The notes under the pieces: model-generated | Databases searched by the model: none | Told to the model about the DNA's origin: nothing | The model's input: the letters and a program-made list of their open reading frames with translations, nothing else | Shown: positions 57,129 to 64,000 of the stretch, one piece after another | Numbering within the stretch: the stretch's first letter is position 1 | Layout: each line of letters begins with the position of its first letter | Made by a program: the position numbers and the translations under genes | NCBI RefSeq assembly: GCF_900157375.1 | Contig: NZ_LT721901.1 | Span: forward strand, 5,774,970-5,838,969 | Source: Mycobacterium rhizamassiliense | GTDB lineage: Bacteria; Actinomycetota; Actinomycetes; Mycobacteriales; Mycobacteriaceae | Reading direction: 5' to 3' | Length of the DNA: 64,000 bases

Positions 57129-57839
57129 CTAGGCGGCCGGGCAGGTGGCAGCGGCCTGCCGCAGCGCCGCTACCGACGGCTCGTCGACCGGCAGCTGGTA
57201 ACCGCGCAGCACCGCGATGAACTGCATCGCGTACTGACAGTCGAACGCCTTGTTCGGCGGCATCCACTGCGCCGGCGGTGAATCACCCTTGTCCTGATTG
57301 GCCTGCCCCTGCACGGCCAGCAGGTTGGCCGGGTCGTTGGCGAAGCGCAGCCGCTCCGGCGCGGGCCAGCCGTACGCCCCCATGTCCCACGCGTAGGCGA
57401 GCGGGACGATGTGGTCGATCTGCACCGCCTCGCCGACCTTCGCGCCGCGCTGAAAGGCGATGGTCGTGTTGGTGTACGGGTCGTGCAGGGTGCCGGTGGC
57501 GACCGCGTTGGGGCAGCGCTTGACCGACACGTACGTTTTGTCGACGAGATCGCGGTCGAGGATGTCGTCGCGGGTGTCGCACCCGTTGTGCCCGCCCGGT
57601 GCATCGTTGTCGTCGTCCCAGGCGTCGCCGTAGGCCGACCGGTGATAGTCGTAGCGATGGGCGCGCAGCGGCAGCACCGCGACGCCGGCCAGCACATCGG
57701 CGCCCGGCGCCACCGTGGGCACGTCGGCCCGGGCCGCGACCTCGGCATGCCTGGCCGCCGTCGACCCCAGCGTCTGGTAGGCCACCAAGACCGCAAGCAG
57801 CGCGGCCGCCGACAACCACAGCAGCAGTTTGCGGTTCAC
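57129..57839 (-). CDS. Secreted or anchored HNH nuclease family protein (DUF1524, Rv2972c type)
   Basis: 236-residue protein with an N-terminal hydrophobic segment (about 5-24, LLLWLSAAALLAVLVAYQ), suggesting export or anchoring. An HNH-like core follows, with QIDHIVPLAYAWDMGA (near 150), ANDPANLLAVQGQANQDKGD and PPNKAFDCQYA. The family is related to the C-terminal nuclease domain of GmrSD enzymes. Its function in mycobacteria is unknown. GTG 57839 overlaps the recG stop by 4 bases, so it is the last gene of the fakA-like/recG/nuclease run. Confidence 0.87.
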   Translation of the reverse strand: MNRKLLLWLSAAALLAVLVAYQTLGSTAARHAEVAARADVPTVAPGADVLAGVAVLPLRAHRYDYHRSAYGDAWDDDNDAPGGHNGCDTRDDILDRDLVDKTYVSVKRCPNAVATGTLHDPYTNTTIAFQRGAKVGEAVQIDHIVPLAYAWDMGAYGWPAPERLRFANDPANLLAVQGQANQDKGDSPPAQWMPPNKAFDCQYAMQFIAVLRGYQLPVDEPSVAALRQAAATCPAA

Positions 57840-60049
57840 GACTTGTCCAGGTATTCGATGCGTTCGGTATCGGTGAATTGCGCTGCCAGCGAAGCCAATC
57901 CGGGATTCTGGCTGTCGCCTTCGTAGGTCCGGGTGCAGAATTCGCGCGCCGCCTCGATGTAGGCCAGGTGGTCGGCGAGCGACAGCAGCCGCAGATTGAT
58001 CGCCCGGCCGGACTGGTTGCGGCCCAACACGTCTCCTTCCCGGCGCTCCTTGAGATCGAGCTCGGAAAGGGCGAAGCCGTCCAGGGTTTCGGCGACCGCA
58101 CGCAGCCGCCGGCCCGCCGGCGAGTTCGACGTGCTCCAGGTGGCCAGCAGGCACAGGCTCGGATGCTGGCCCCGGCCGATGCGGCCACGCAGCTGATGCA
58201 GCTGGCTGATCCCGAACCGGTCGGCGTCCATCACCAGCATCACCGTGGCGTTGGGGACGTCGACGCCGACCTCAATCACGGTGGTGCACACCAGCACATC
58301 GGTTTCGCCCTGGCGAAACGCCGTCATAGCGGCGTCCTTCTCGTCGGCGGGCAACCGCCCATGCATCAGCCCCAGCCGCAGGCTCGCCAGCTCACCGGAG
58401 CGCAGCCGGTCGAACAGACCCACGGCCGTTTCCGTCGGGCGCACGTCTTCTGCCCCCTTCTCGGACTCGTCGGTCTCGTCGATGCGGGGCGCCACGACGT
58501 AGGCCTGCCGGCCGGCCGCCACCTCCTCGCGGATGCGCTGCCAGGCGCGGTCCAGCCAGCCCGGTTTGTCCCGCACGAAAATGACGTTGCTGGTGATGGG
58601 CTGGCGTCCGCGCGGCAGCTCGCGCAGCGTCGAGGTTTCCAGATCGCCGTACACGGTCAGCGCGACGGTGCGCGGTATCGGGGTCGCCGTCATGACCAAC
58701 AGGTGCGGCGTGATGCCCGCGGGTGCCTTGGCGCGCAACTGGTCTCGCTGTTCGACGCCGAAGCGGTGCTGCTCGTCGACGACGACCATGCCCAGGTTGT
58801 GGAATTGCACCACGTCCTGCAGCAGGGCATGCGTGCCGATGACGATGCCCACTTCGCCGCCGGCGATCTCGCGCCGCACCTGATTCTTCTGCGCGGTCGA
58901 CATCGATCCGGTCAGCAGCGCGGCCCGCGTCGCGTTGTCGGCCCCGCCCAGCTGACCGGCCATCGCCAGCGGGCCGAGCGCGTCGTTGATCGACCGGAGA
59001 TGTTGCGCCGCAAGTACTTCGGTGGGGGCCAGCAGCGCGCACTGGTAGCCCGCATCGACCATCTGCAGCATCGCCAGCACCGCGATGATCGTCTTGCCGG
59101 AGCCGACCTCGCCCTGCAGCAGCCGGTTCATCGGGCGGTTGGCCGCCAGCCCCTCGGACAGCACGTCGAGCGTTTCGCGCTGCCCGGCCGTCAGCTCAAA
59201 GGGCAAGCGCCCCAACAGTTCCGCGGCCAAACCATCCGAACGCCGCGGCGCGGGCGGCCCGGATTGCGAGAGCTCGCCATGCCGGCGCGACACCAGCGCC
59301 CACTGCAGGCCCATGGCTTCGTCGAAGGTCAACCGCTCGCGGGCTTCCCGGCGCTCCGCCTCGTCCTCGGCGACGTGGATCGCGCGCAGCGCCGCGTCTT
59401 CGGCCATCAGGTGATGCTCGGCGATCAGTTCGTCGGGCAGCGGCTCGGCCACCGGATCGAGGACCCCGAGCACCTGGCGCACGCACGCGTAGATGTCCCA
59501 GCTCTGCAGCTTGGTGCTGGCCGGGTAGATCGGGAAGAAGCGGCGGTCGAACGCCGACATCAGGTCCTCGCTACTGAAGGCGTCGGAGGTGTCGGCGATG
59601 GTCTTCAGCGATTTGCTGCCGCGGCTGCGTCCGGAATCCAGGATCAGGAAGTCCGGGTGCGTCAGCTGCATGGCGTTTCTGAAGTAGCCGACTTCCCCGG
59701 ACAGCATCACCCGGGTGCCCTCGGTGAGGTCCTTGCTGAGGTAGTCCGCGTTGAAGAATGTCGCGGTCACCTTGCTGCGACCGGAGCCCACGGTGATGCG
59801 CAGGCATTTACGCCGCGGGTTCTTCTTCATCGGGAACGAGTGGGTGTCGGTGATCGTGTCGACGAGGGTGATGTGCTGACCCACCTCGGGCCGCTCGTCC
59901 TCGGCGTCCCACTTCGCCGCCGTCTCGGTGTAGCTGCGCGGGTAGTGGCGCAGCAGGTCGTCGACGGTGCGGATACCGAACAGGTCGTCGAGCAGGTCGG
60001 CGGCCTTGGCGCCCAGGATGAAGTCCAGCCGGTCGGACAGCGACGCCAC
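57836..60049 (-). CDS. recG: ATP-dependent DNA helicase RecG
   Basis: 737-residue helicase that reverses stalled replication forks and branch-migrates junctions. It has an N-terminal wedge/OB domain (about 1-240), Walker A GEVGSGKTIIA (near 315), a DEQH box in VVVDEQHRFGVEQR, and helicase motif VI in QLRGRIGRGQHPS (near 620). Length equals that of mycobacterial RecG. The GTG start lies two bases after the stop of the FakA-like gene; the end overlaps the nuclease gene. Confidence 0.97.
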   Translation of the reverse strand: MASLSDRLDFILGAKAADLLDDLFGIRTVDDLLRHYPRSYTETAAKWDAEDERPEVGQHITLVDTITDTHSFPMKKNPRRKCLRITVGSGRSKVTATFFNADYLSKDLTEGTRVMLSGEVGYFRNAMQLTHPDFLILDSGRSRGSKSLKTIADTSDAFSSEDLMSAFDRRFFPIYPASTKLQSWDIYACVRQVLGVLDPVAEPLPDELIAEHHLMAEDAALRAIHVAEDEAERREARERLTFDEAMGLQWALVSRRHGELSQSGPPAPRRSDGLAAELLGRLPFELTAGQRETLDVLSEGLAANRPMNRLLQGEVGSGKTIIAVLAMLQMVDAGYQCALLAPTEVLAAQHLRSINDALGPLAMAGQLGGADNATRAALLTGSMSTAQKNQVRREIAGGEVGIVIGTHALLQDVVQFHNLGMVVVDEQHRFGVEQRDQLRAKAPAGITPHLLVMTATPIPRTVALTVYGDLETSTLRELPRGRQPITSNVIFVRDKPGWLDRAWQRIREEVAAGRQAYVVAPRIDETDESEKGAEDVRPTETAVGLFDRLRSGELASLRLGLMHGRLPADEKDAAMTAFRQGETDVLVCTTVIEVGVDVPNATVMLVMDADRFGISQLHQLRGRIGRGQHPSLCLLATWSTSNSPAGRRLRAVAETLDGFALSELDLKERREGDVLGRNQSGRAINLRLLSLADHLAYIEAAREFCTRTYEGDSQNPGLASLAAQFTDTERIEYLDKS

Positions 60050-60051
60050 CG

Positions 60052-61725
60052 CTACTCGACCCCGATCAGCAGGGCGTCACCGCGATGGCCGGTCCGGTAG
60101 ATGACCAGCTCGGTGCCGGGATGGTTGTCGTGTACGTGGTCGGCCAGGATGTCGCCCACCGCGGTGGCGTCGGCGTCCGCCGGCATGCCCGCCCCGACCA
60201 GCACCGTCGCCAGGTCCCCGCCCGACGCCAGCAGCAGATCGATGAGCCCGATCGCCGCGGCGGCCGCATCCGGCGCCACGATCAGCACCTCGCCGCCGGC
60301 GATGCCCAGGCCGTCGCCCCGCTGACAGCGGCCCGCCCAGGTCAGCGCGCTCTCGGTCGCGATGCGCACCGACCCGTGCCGGGCCCCGCCGGCGGCGTGG
60401 GCCATGGTGTAGCCGTCGTCGACGGCGTGGGCGCCCTTTTCGTGCACGGCCAGCGCGGCCAGGCCCTGCACCATCGACTCCGTCGGGATCGGCACCACGT
60501 CGATGCCCCAGCCGATGGCGGCCGTGCAGCCCGCCACCAACTCCTCGGCGGCCACGTAGCCGTTGGGCAGCACCATCACCTGCGCGGCGCCGGTGTCGAC
60601 CAGGGCGCGCACCAGCTGATGCGCGCTCAGGTCGGCGGCCGGGTCGGGCGCGTCCGACGCCGGCCGCAGCACGCAGGCGCCCTCCCCTTCGAAAAGCTCG
60701 GCGGCGCCGTCCCCGTCGACCACGGCCAGCACGGCGCGCTCCCGGGTCCAGCTGCCGGCGGGCAGGCCGGTGATGCCCGAGCTCAGCGCCGAGACCACGA
60801 TTCGGCTCAGCTGCCCGGCGGCCAGCCCGGCCTCCACCGCGGCCCCGGCGTCGTCGGTGTGGACGTGCACGGAGTAGTTGTCCGACGGCGCGGCCGCGAT
60901 GGCCACCGATTCGCCCAGCTCCTGCAGCCGCTCGCGCAGCACGTCGGCGGCGGCGGCATCGCAGCCGGCCAGCAGGTACATCACCTCGAACTGGGGCGCC
61001 GGCCGATCGGCGACGGTTGCGGCAGTCAGGGCGCGCGGCGCGAGCTCGTACACCGTGCGGGCGGGCGCCTGCCCACCGACCGTGGACCGCAGCGCGTCCA
61101 GCAGCACCAGCAGGCCGCGCCCACCGGCGTCCACCGCGCCGGCGTCGGCCAGCACCTCGAGCTGCTCGGGGGTCTTCTCCAGCGCGACCACCGCGGCGTC
61201 GCCACCTGCGGTGATGGCCGCGGCCATCCCGTCGGGCGCGGACTCTTCGACGGCCTCCGCGGCGGCGCGCAGCACCGAGACGATGGTCCCCGGGACCTCC
61301 TGACCCATCGACGTGATGATCAGCTCGACGCCGCGCCCCAGGGCGGCCCCCAGCAGGGCGGCGTCCATCACGCGCAACTCGCCACCGGCGTCGACGGCCG
61401 CGGTCGCGGTGACGTCGGCGATGCCGCGCAGGATCTGCGACAGGATGACGCCGGAATTGCCGCGGGCCCCGTTCAGCGCCCCGACGGACAGGGCGGACGC
61501 CACCCGGGCGACGCAGCCGGGCCCGCCGTCGGCGCTGCCCCCGGCGTTGGCCTCGGCCAGGGCGGACCGCATGGTGAACAGCATGTTGGCGCCGGTATCG
61601 GAGTCGGCGACCGGGAAGACATTGAGGCGGTTGATCTCGTCGATGTGGGTGATCAGGTCGCTGACGGCGGCGTGCGCCCAATCGCGCAGCGCAGCGGCGT
61701 CCAGCGGACGATCTGACGTGCCCAC
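60052..61725 (-). CDS. FakA-like DAK2-domain kinase (Rv2974c/Rv2975c fused)
   Basis: 557-residue protein: N-terminal DAK2 (DhaL-like) nucleotide-binding domain with NVFPVADSDTGANML (Asp residues near 40-45, Mg-ATP binding) and GARGNSGVILSQILRG, then a long FakA-type C-terminal region (HVHTDDAGAAVEAGL, VVLPNGY variants). FakA, with FakB, phosphorylates free fatty acids in Gram-positive bacteria; whether this one does is unproven. M. tuberculosis annotation splits this locus into Rv2974c and Rv2975c (from memory), whereas here it is one intact frame. GTG 61725 has AGGAGGTG upstream. Confidence 0.85.
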   Translation of the reverse strand: MGTSDRPLDAAALRDWAHAAVSDLITHIDEINRLNVFPVADSDTGANMLFTMRSALAEANAGGSADGGPGCVARVASALSVGALNGARGNSGVILSQILRGIADVTATAAVDAGGELRVMDAALLGAALGRGVELIITSMGQEVPGTIVSVLRAAAEAVEESAPDGMAAAITAGGDAAVVALEKTPEQLEVLADAGAVDAGGRGLLVLLDALRSTVGGQAPARTVYELAPRALTAATVADRPAPQFEVMYLLAGCDAAAADVLRERLQELGESVAIAAAPSDNYSVHVHTDDAGAAVEAGLAAGQLSRIVVSALSSGITGLPAGSWTRERAVLAVVDGDGAAELFEGEGACVLRPASDAPDPAADLSAHQLVRALVDTGAAQVMVLPNGYVAAEELVAGCTAAIGWGIDVVPIPTESMVQGLAALAVHEKGAHAVDDGYTMAHAAGGARHGSVRIATESALTWAGRCQRGDGLGIAGGEVLIVAPDAAAAAIGLIDLLLASGGDLATVLVGAGMPADADATAVGDILADHVHDNHPGTELVIYRTGHRGDALLIGVE

Positions 61726-61839
61726 GCCCGCCTCACCTCCTCGCGCCCTAATCTTCTAGCCAACCGGCCCATTGAGCCTAGCCAGCGGGGGCGACGGCGG
61801 CAGACAACAGCGGTCGTCACGGATCAACTGTTGAGCGTT

Positions 61840-61869
61840 TTGGAGGTTGCCCACCCCAGTCGGTATCCT
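61840..61869 (+). promoter_or_regulatory. Possible sigma-A-type promoter of rpmB
   Basis: TTGGAG (61840-61845) and TATCCT (61864-61869) are separated by 18 bases and lie about 70 bases before the rpmB start, inside the divergent spacer. This is a consensus-like match only; no transcript evidence. Confidence 0.35.
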
Positions 61870-61936
61870 GGGCTGTCGCGGCTCGTGTGATTTCTCCTGC
61901 GTGCCGGATCCGTTGAACATTTGAGGAGTCAGAACC

Positions 61937-62131
61937 ATGGCCGCTGTGTGCGATATCTGCGGGAAAGGCCCCGGCTTCGGTAAGTCGGTGTCGCACTCCC
62001 ACCGCCGCACCAGCCGCCGGTGGGACCCGAACGTCCAGACGGTGCACGTGACGAACCGCCCGGGCGGCAACAAGAAGCGCGTCAACGCGTGCGCGTCCTG
62101 CATCAAGGCCGGCAAGGTCGTCAGAGGCTAG
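61937..62131 (+). CDS. rpmB: 50S ribosomal protein L28 (zinc-binding C+ form)
   Basis: 64-residue ribosomal protein L28. The N-terminus [14 protein letters not shown] is typical, and two Cys pairs (Cys5/Cys8 and Cys52/Cys55) make it the zinc-binding version, unlike the cysteine-free paralogues that mycobacteria induce under zinc starvation. The ATG has GAGGAG 11 bases upstream. It is divergent from the FakA-like gene and convergent with ung. Confidence 0.96.
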   Translation: MAAVCDICGKGPGFGKSVSHSHRRTSRRWDPNVQTVHVTNRPGGNKKRVNACASCIKAGKVVRG

Positions 62132-62152
62132 TTCGGGGCTAGTGCCCCGCGC

Positions 62153-62836
62153 TCAGGGCAGCCGCCAGTCGATGGGATCGGCGCCGAGCTGAGTGAGCAG
62201 CTCGTTGGCCCGGCTGAACGGGCGCGAGCCGAAGAATCCACGCGACGCCGACAGCGGCGAGGGATGCGGCGATTCGATCGCCACGCAGTCGCCCTCGGCC
62301 AGTATCGGTTTGAGTGTGGACGCGTCGCGACCCCACAGGATCGCGACCAGGGGCTGCGACCGGGCGATCAGCGCGCGAATCGCGCACTCGGTGACCGCCT
62401 CCCAGCCCTTGCCCCGGTGCGACGCCGGGTTGGTGGGACGCACCGTGAGCACCCTGTTCAGCAGCAGCACGCCGCGCTGCGCCCACGGCGTCAGATCGCC
62501 ACACGACGGCTTCGGGTGGCCCAGGTCGGCCGCGTACTCGTCGAAGATGTTGGCCAGGCTGCGCGGCAACGGGCGAACGTCGGGGGCCACCGAAAAGCTA
62601 AGGCCCACAGCGTGTCCCGGCGTCGGGTAGGGATCCTGGCCGACGATCAGCACCCGCACGTCGTCGAAGGGAAAAGTGAAGGCGCGCAACACGTTTGGAC
62701 CCGCCGGCAGATACCTTCGCCCGGCCGCGATCTCGTCGCGCAGAAACTGTCCCATCGCCGCGATCTGATCGGCCACCGGCTCCAGCGCGGTGGCCCACCC
62801 CTGCTCGACGAGTTCACTCAACGGGCGCGCGCTCAC
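62153..62836 (-). CDS. ung: Uracil-DNA glycosylase
   Basis: 227-residue family 1 uracil-DNA glycosylase, which removes uracil from DNA to start base excision repair. Catalytic motif [11 protein letters not shown] (Asp near 68) and the leucine-loop motif [13 protein letters not shown] (His near 191) are both intact, as are [11 protein letters not shown] and [10 protein letters not shown]. Length equals that of mycobacterial Ung. It starts 9 bases after the thiL stop, so the two are probably co-transcribed. Confidence 0.97.
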   Translation of the reverse strand: MSARPLSELVEQGWATALEPVADQIAAMGQFLRDEIAAGRRYLPAGPNVLRAFTFPFDDVRVLIVGQDPYPTPGHAVGLSFSVAPDVRPLPRSLANIFDEYAADLGHPKPSCGDLTPWAQRGVLLLNRVLTVRPTNPASHRGKGWEAVTECAIRALIARSQPLVAILWGRDASTLKPILAEGDCVAIESPHPSPLSASRGFFGSRPFSRANELLTQLGADPIDWRLP

Positions 62837-62845
62837 TGCGCCACC

Positions 62846-63823
62846 TTAACCGGCGAACGATTCCCAGCCCGCGTATCCCTGCCACTGCGCGCCGTCGACC
62901 AGCACCTCGGCCGGGCCGTCGAGCACCCGCCCGATCACGCGCCACCCGCGCGGTGCCGCGTCGGCGAAACACGCCACCAGCGCGTGGTCCTCGCCGCCAC
63001 CCAGCACCCAAGCCCACGCGTCGGAGCCCGCCGCGGCGGCCGCGGCAACCAGCTGCTCGTGGTCCGTCGCCAGCGCCGCGGTGGACAGATCGATTCCCAC
63101 GCCGGACAACTCGGCGACGTGCCGCAGATCGGCGACCAGCCCGTCGGAGACGTCGATCATGGCCTGCGCGCCCGCGACCGCCGCCACCGCGCCCTCGCCG
63201 TAGGGCGGCTGCGGCACCACGTGCCGGCGCCGCAGGTCGCTGAATTCGTGGATGCCCTTGTGCCACAAGGCATATCCGGCTGCCGAACGGCCCAGGTCCC
63301 CTGCGACGGCGACCACCGCCCCGGCCCGCGCCCCCGACCGCCGCACCGGCGCGCGGCCCTGCAGGTCGCCCAGCACGGTCACCGAGATCACCCATTGCGG
63401 GCAGCTCACCAGGTCGCCCCCGGCGATGCCCGCACCGATCCTGGCCGCCTCGTCCCACATCCCGTCGGCCAGGGCGTCCACCGCCGCCGCGGGCGTATCG
63501 GCGGGTGCCCCGAAGCCGACCACGAAGGCCGTGGTCCGCGCGCCCATCGCCTCGATGTCCGCGGCGTTCTGCGCGATCGCCTTGCGGCCGACGTCATGCG
63601 GCGTCGACCAGTCCAGCCGGAAATGCCGGTCCTGCACCAGCATGTCGGTCGACACCGCCGTCCGGCCGTCGGCGGCGGACACCACCGCCGCGTCGTCGCC
63701 GGGACCGAGCAGCACCGCGAGCGGCTGGCTGCGGCCGCGCACCAGGCCATCGATGACGGCGAACTCGCCGACCTGCCCCAGCGTGGGCGAGTCGCCGGTC
63801 GCCTCGGAACCTTCGTCGCGCAC
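62846..63823 (-). CDS. thiL: Thiamine-monophosphate kinase
   Basis: 325-residue ThiL, which phosphorylates thiamine monophosphate to the diphosphate cofactor. It belongs to the PurM-like fold; visible are GPGDDAAVV (near 40), STDMLVQDRHFRLDW, IAQNAADIEAMGA, GIAGGDLVS and MIDVSDGLVADL, then LGGGEDHAL near the end. The GTG at 63823 gives the expected N-terminus with LGQVGEFAVIDGL. First gene of a two-gene run with ung. Confidence 0.95.
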   Translation of the reverse strand: MRDEGSEATGDSPTLGQVGEFAVIDGLVRGRSQPLAVLLGPGDDAAVVSAADGRTAVSTDMLVQDRHFRLDWSTPHDVGRKAIAQNAADIEAMGARTTAFVVGFGAPADTPAAAVDALADGMWDEAARIGAGIAGGDLVSCPQWVISVTVLGDLQGRAPVRRSGARAGAVVAVAGDLGRSAAGYALWHKGIHEFSDLRRRHVVPQPPYGEGAVAAVAGAQAMIDVSDGLVADLRHVAELSGVGIDLSTAALATDHEQLVAAAAAAGSDAWAWVLGGGEDHALVACFADAAPRGWRVIGRVLDGPAEVLVDGAQWQGYAGWESFAG

Positions 63824-63909
63824 GCCACCTCCTACGGCCCGCGTTGGCCCGGTAAGTTGGGTCCCTGCCTGCGCGAGCAGACCGCGCCAGTCTATTAAAG
63901 GGGGCGGTG

Positions 63910-64000
63910 ATGACCGATCCGGATACCGACCTGGGCGGACCGCCGCGGGTCTTGATGATCGCCGCGGTCGCCCTGGCCGTCGTGGTGATCGGCGTGGTGC
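63910..64000 (+). CDS. DUF3515-type membrane/secreted protein (3' truncated, Rv2980 type)
   Basis: Only the first 30 codons are in the window: a short acidic N-terminus (TDPDTDLGGPPR) followed by a hydrophobic segment (VLMIAAVALAVVVIGVV) that would be a signal or anchor. The position after thiL and the N-terminus match the M. tuberculosis gene Rv2980, from memory. ATG 63910 is used; a GTG one codon earlier is possible, with AAAGGGGG upstream. Confidence 0.6.
   Translation, partial: MTDPDTDLGGPPRVLMIAAVALAVVVIGVV

Overview
The window is very GC-rich, densely coded DNA. Its gene order from about 48.5 kb onward matches the Mycobacterium tuberculosis block Rv2963 to Rv2980 (recalled from memory: coaD, rsmD, pyc, Rv2968c, Rv2969c, lipN, aldo/keto reductase, Rv2972c, recG, Rv2974c, rpmB, ung, thiL). 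With a phthiocerol dimycocerosate (DIM)-type locus at the left end, this points to a mycobacterium, most likely a slow-growing non-tuberculous species. I cannot name the species.

Region 1 (1-19952, + strand) is the 3' half of a DIM operon: ppsC (5' end outside the window), ppsD, ppsE, the drrA-drrB-drrC transporter, papA5, and a Rv2953-type trans-acting enoyl reductase. Most of these genes touch or overlap, so they look co-translated. Together they extend and release the phthiocerol/phthiodiolone chain, saturate it, esterify it and export it.

Region 2 (19962-28258, - strand) sits where mas would be expected. It is a FadD-type fatty acyl-AMP ligase overlapping a 2186-residue polyketide synthase. 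That synthase has an extra N-terminal carrier domain, a Pps-like KS-AT half and a Mas-like DH-ER-KR-ACP half.

Region 3 (28676-45826) holds a Rv2963-type permease and then, on the - strand, the most unusual content: a three-gene polyunsaturated-fatty-acid (PUFA) synthase-like system in the order pfaD (enoyl reductase), pfaA (KS-MAT-ACP-ACP-KR-DH), pfaC (KS-CLF-DH-DH). The last gene is followed, across an apparent one-base frameshift, by a further DH and an acylglycerolphosphate-acyltransferase-like domain. Gene order and the terminal acyltransferase resemble the terrestrial myxobacterial Pfa1-Pfa2-Pfa3 type. The M. tuberculosis gene expected here, purU, is absent.

Region 4 (46.0-48.5 kb, +) has a 13E12/DUF222 HNH protein with a perfect mycobacterial LexA box over its start, and an alpha/beta hydrolase with a probable N-terminal frameshift.

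Region 5 (48.5-64 kb) is conserved housekeeping: lipN, DsbA-like, VKOR, pyc, rsmD and coaD (-); two tandem aldo/keto reductases (+); a FakA-like kinase, recG and an HNH nuclease (-); rpmB (+); thiL and ung (-); and the start of a DUF3515 gene (+). rsmD appears to have lost its SAM-binding motif I through an in-frame deletion.

I saw no tRNA, rRNA, insertion sequence or CRISPR array. All assignments come from reading the sequence and from remembered family knowledge; no search was run.
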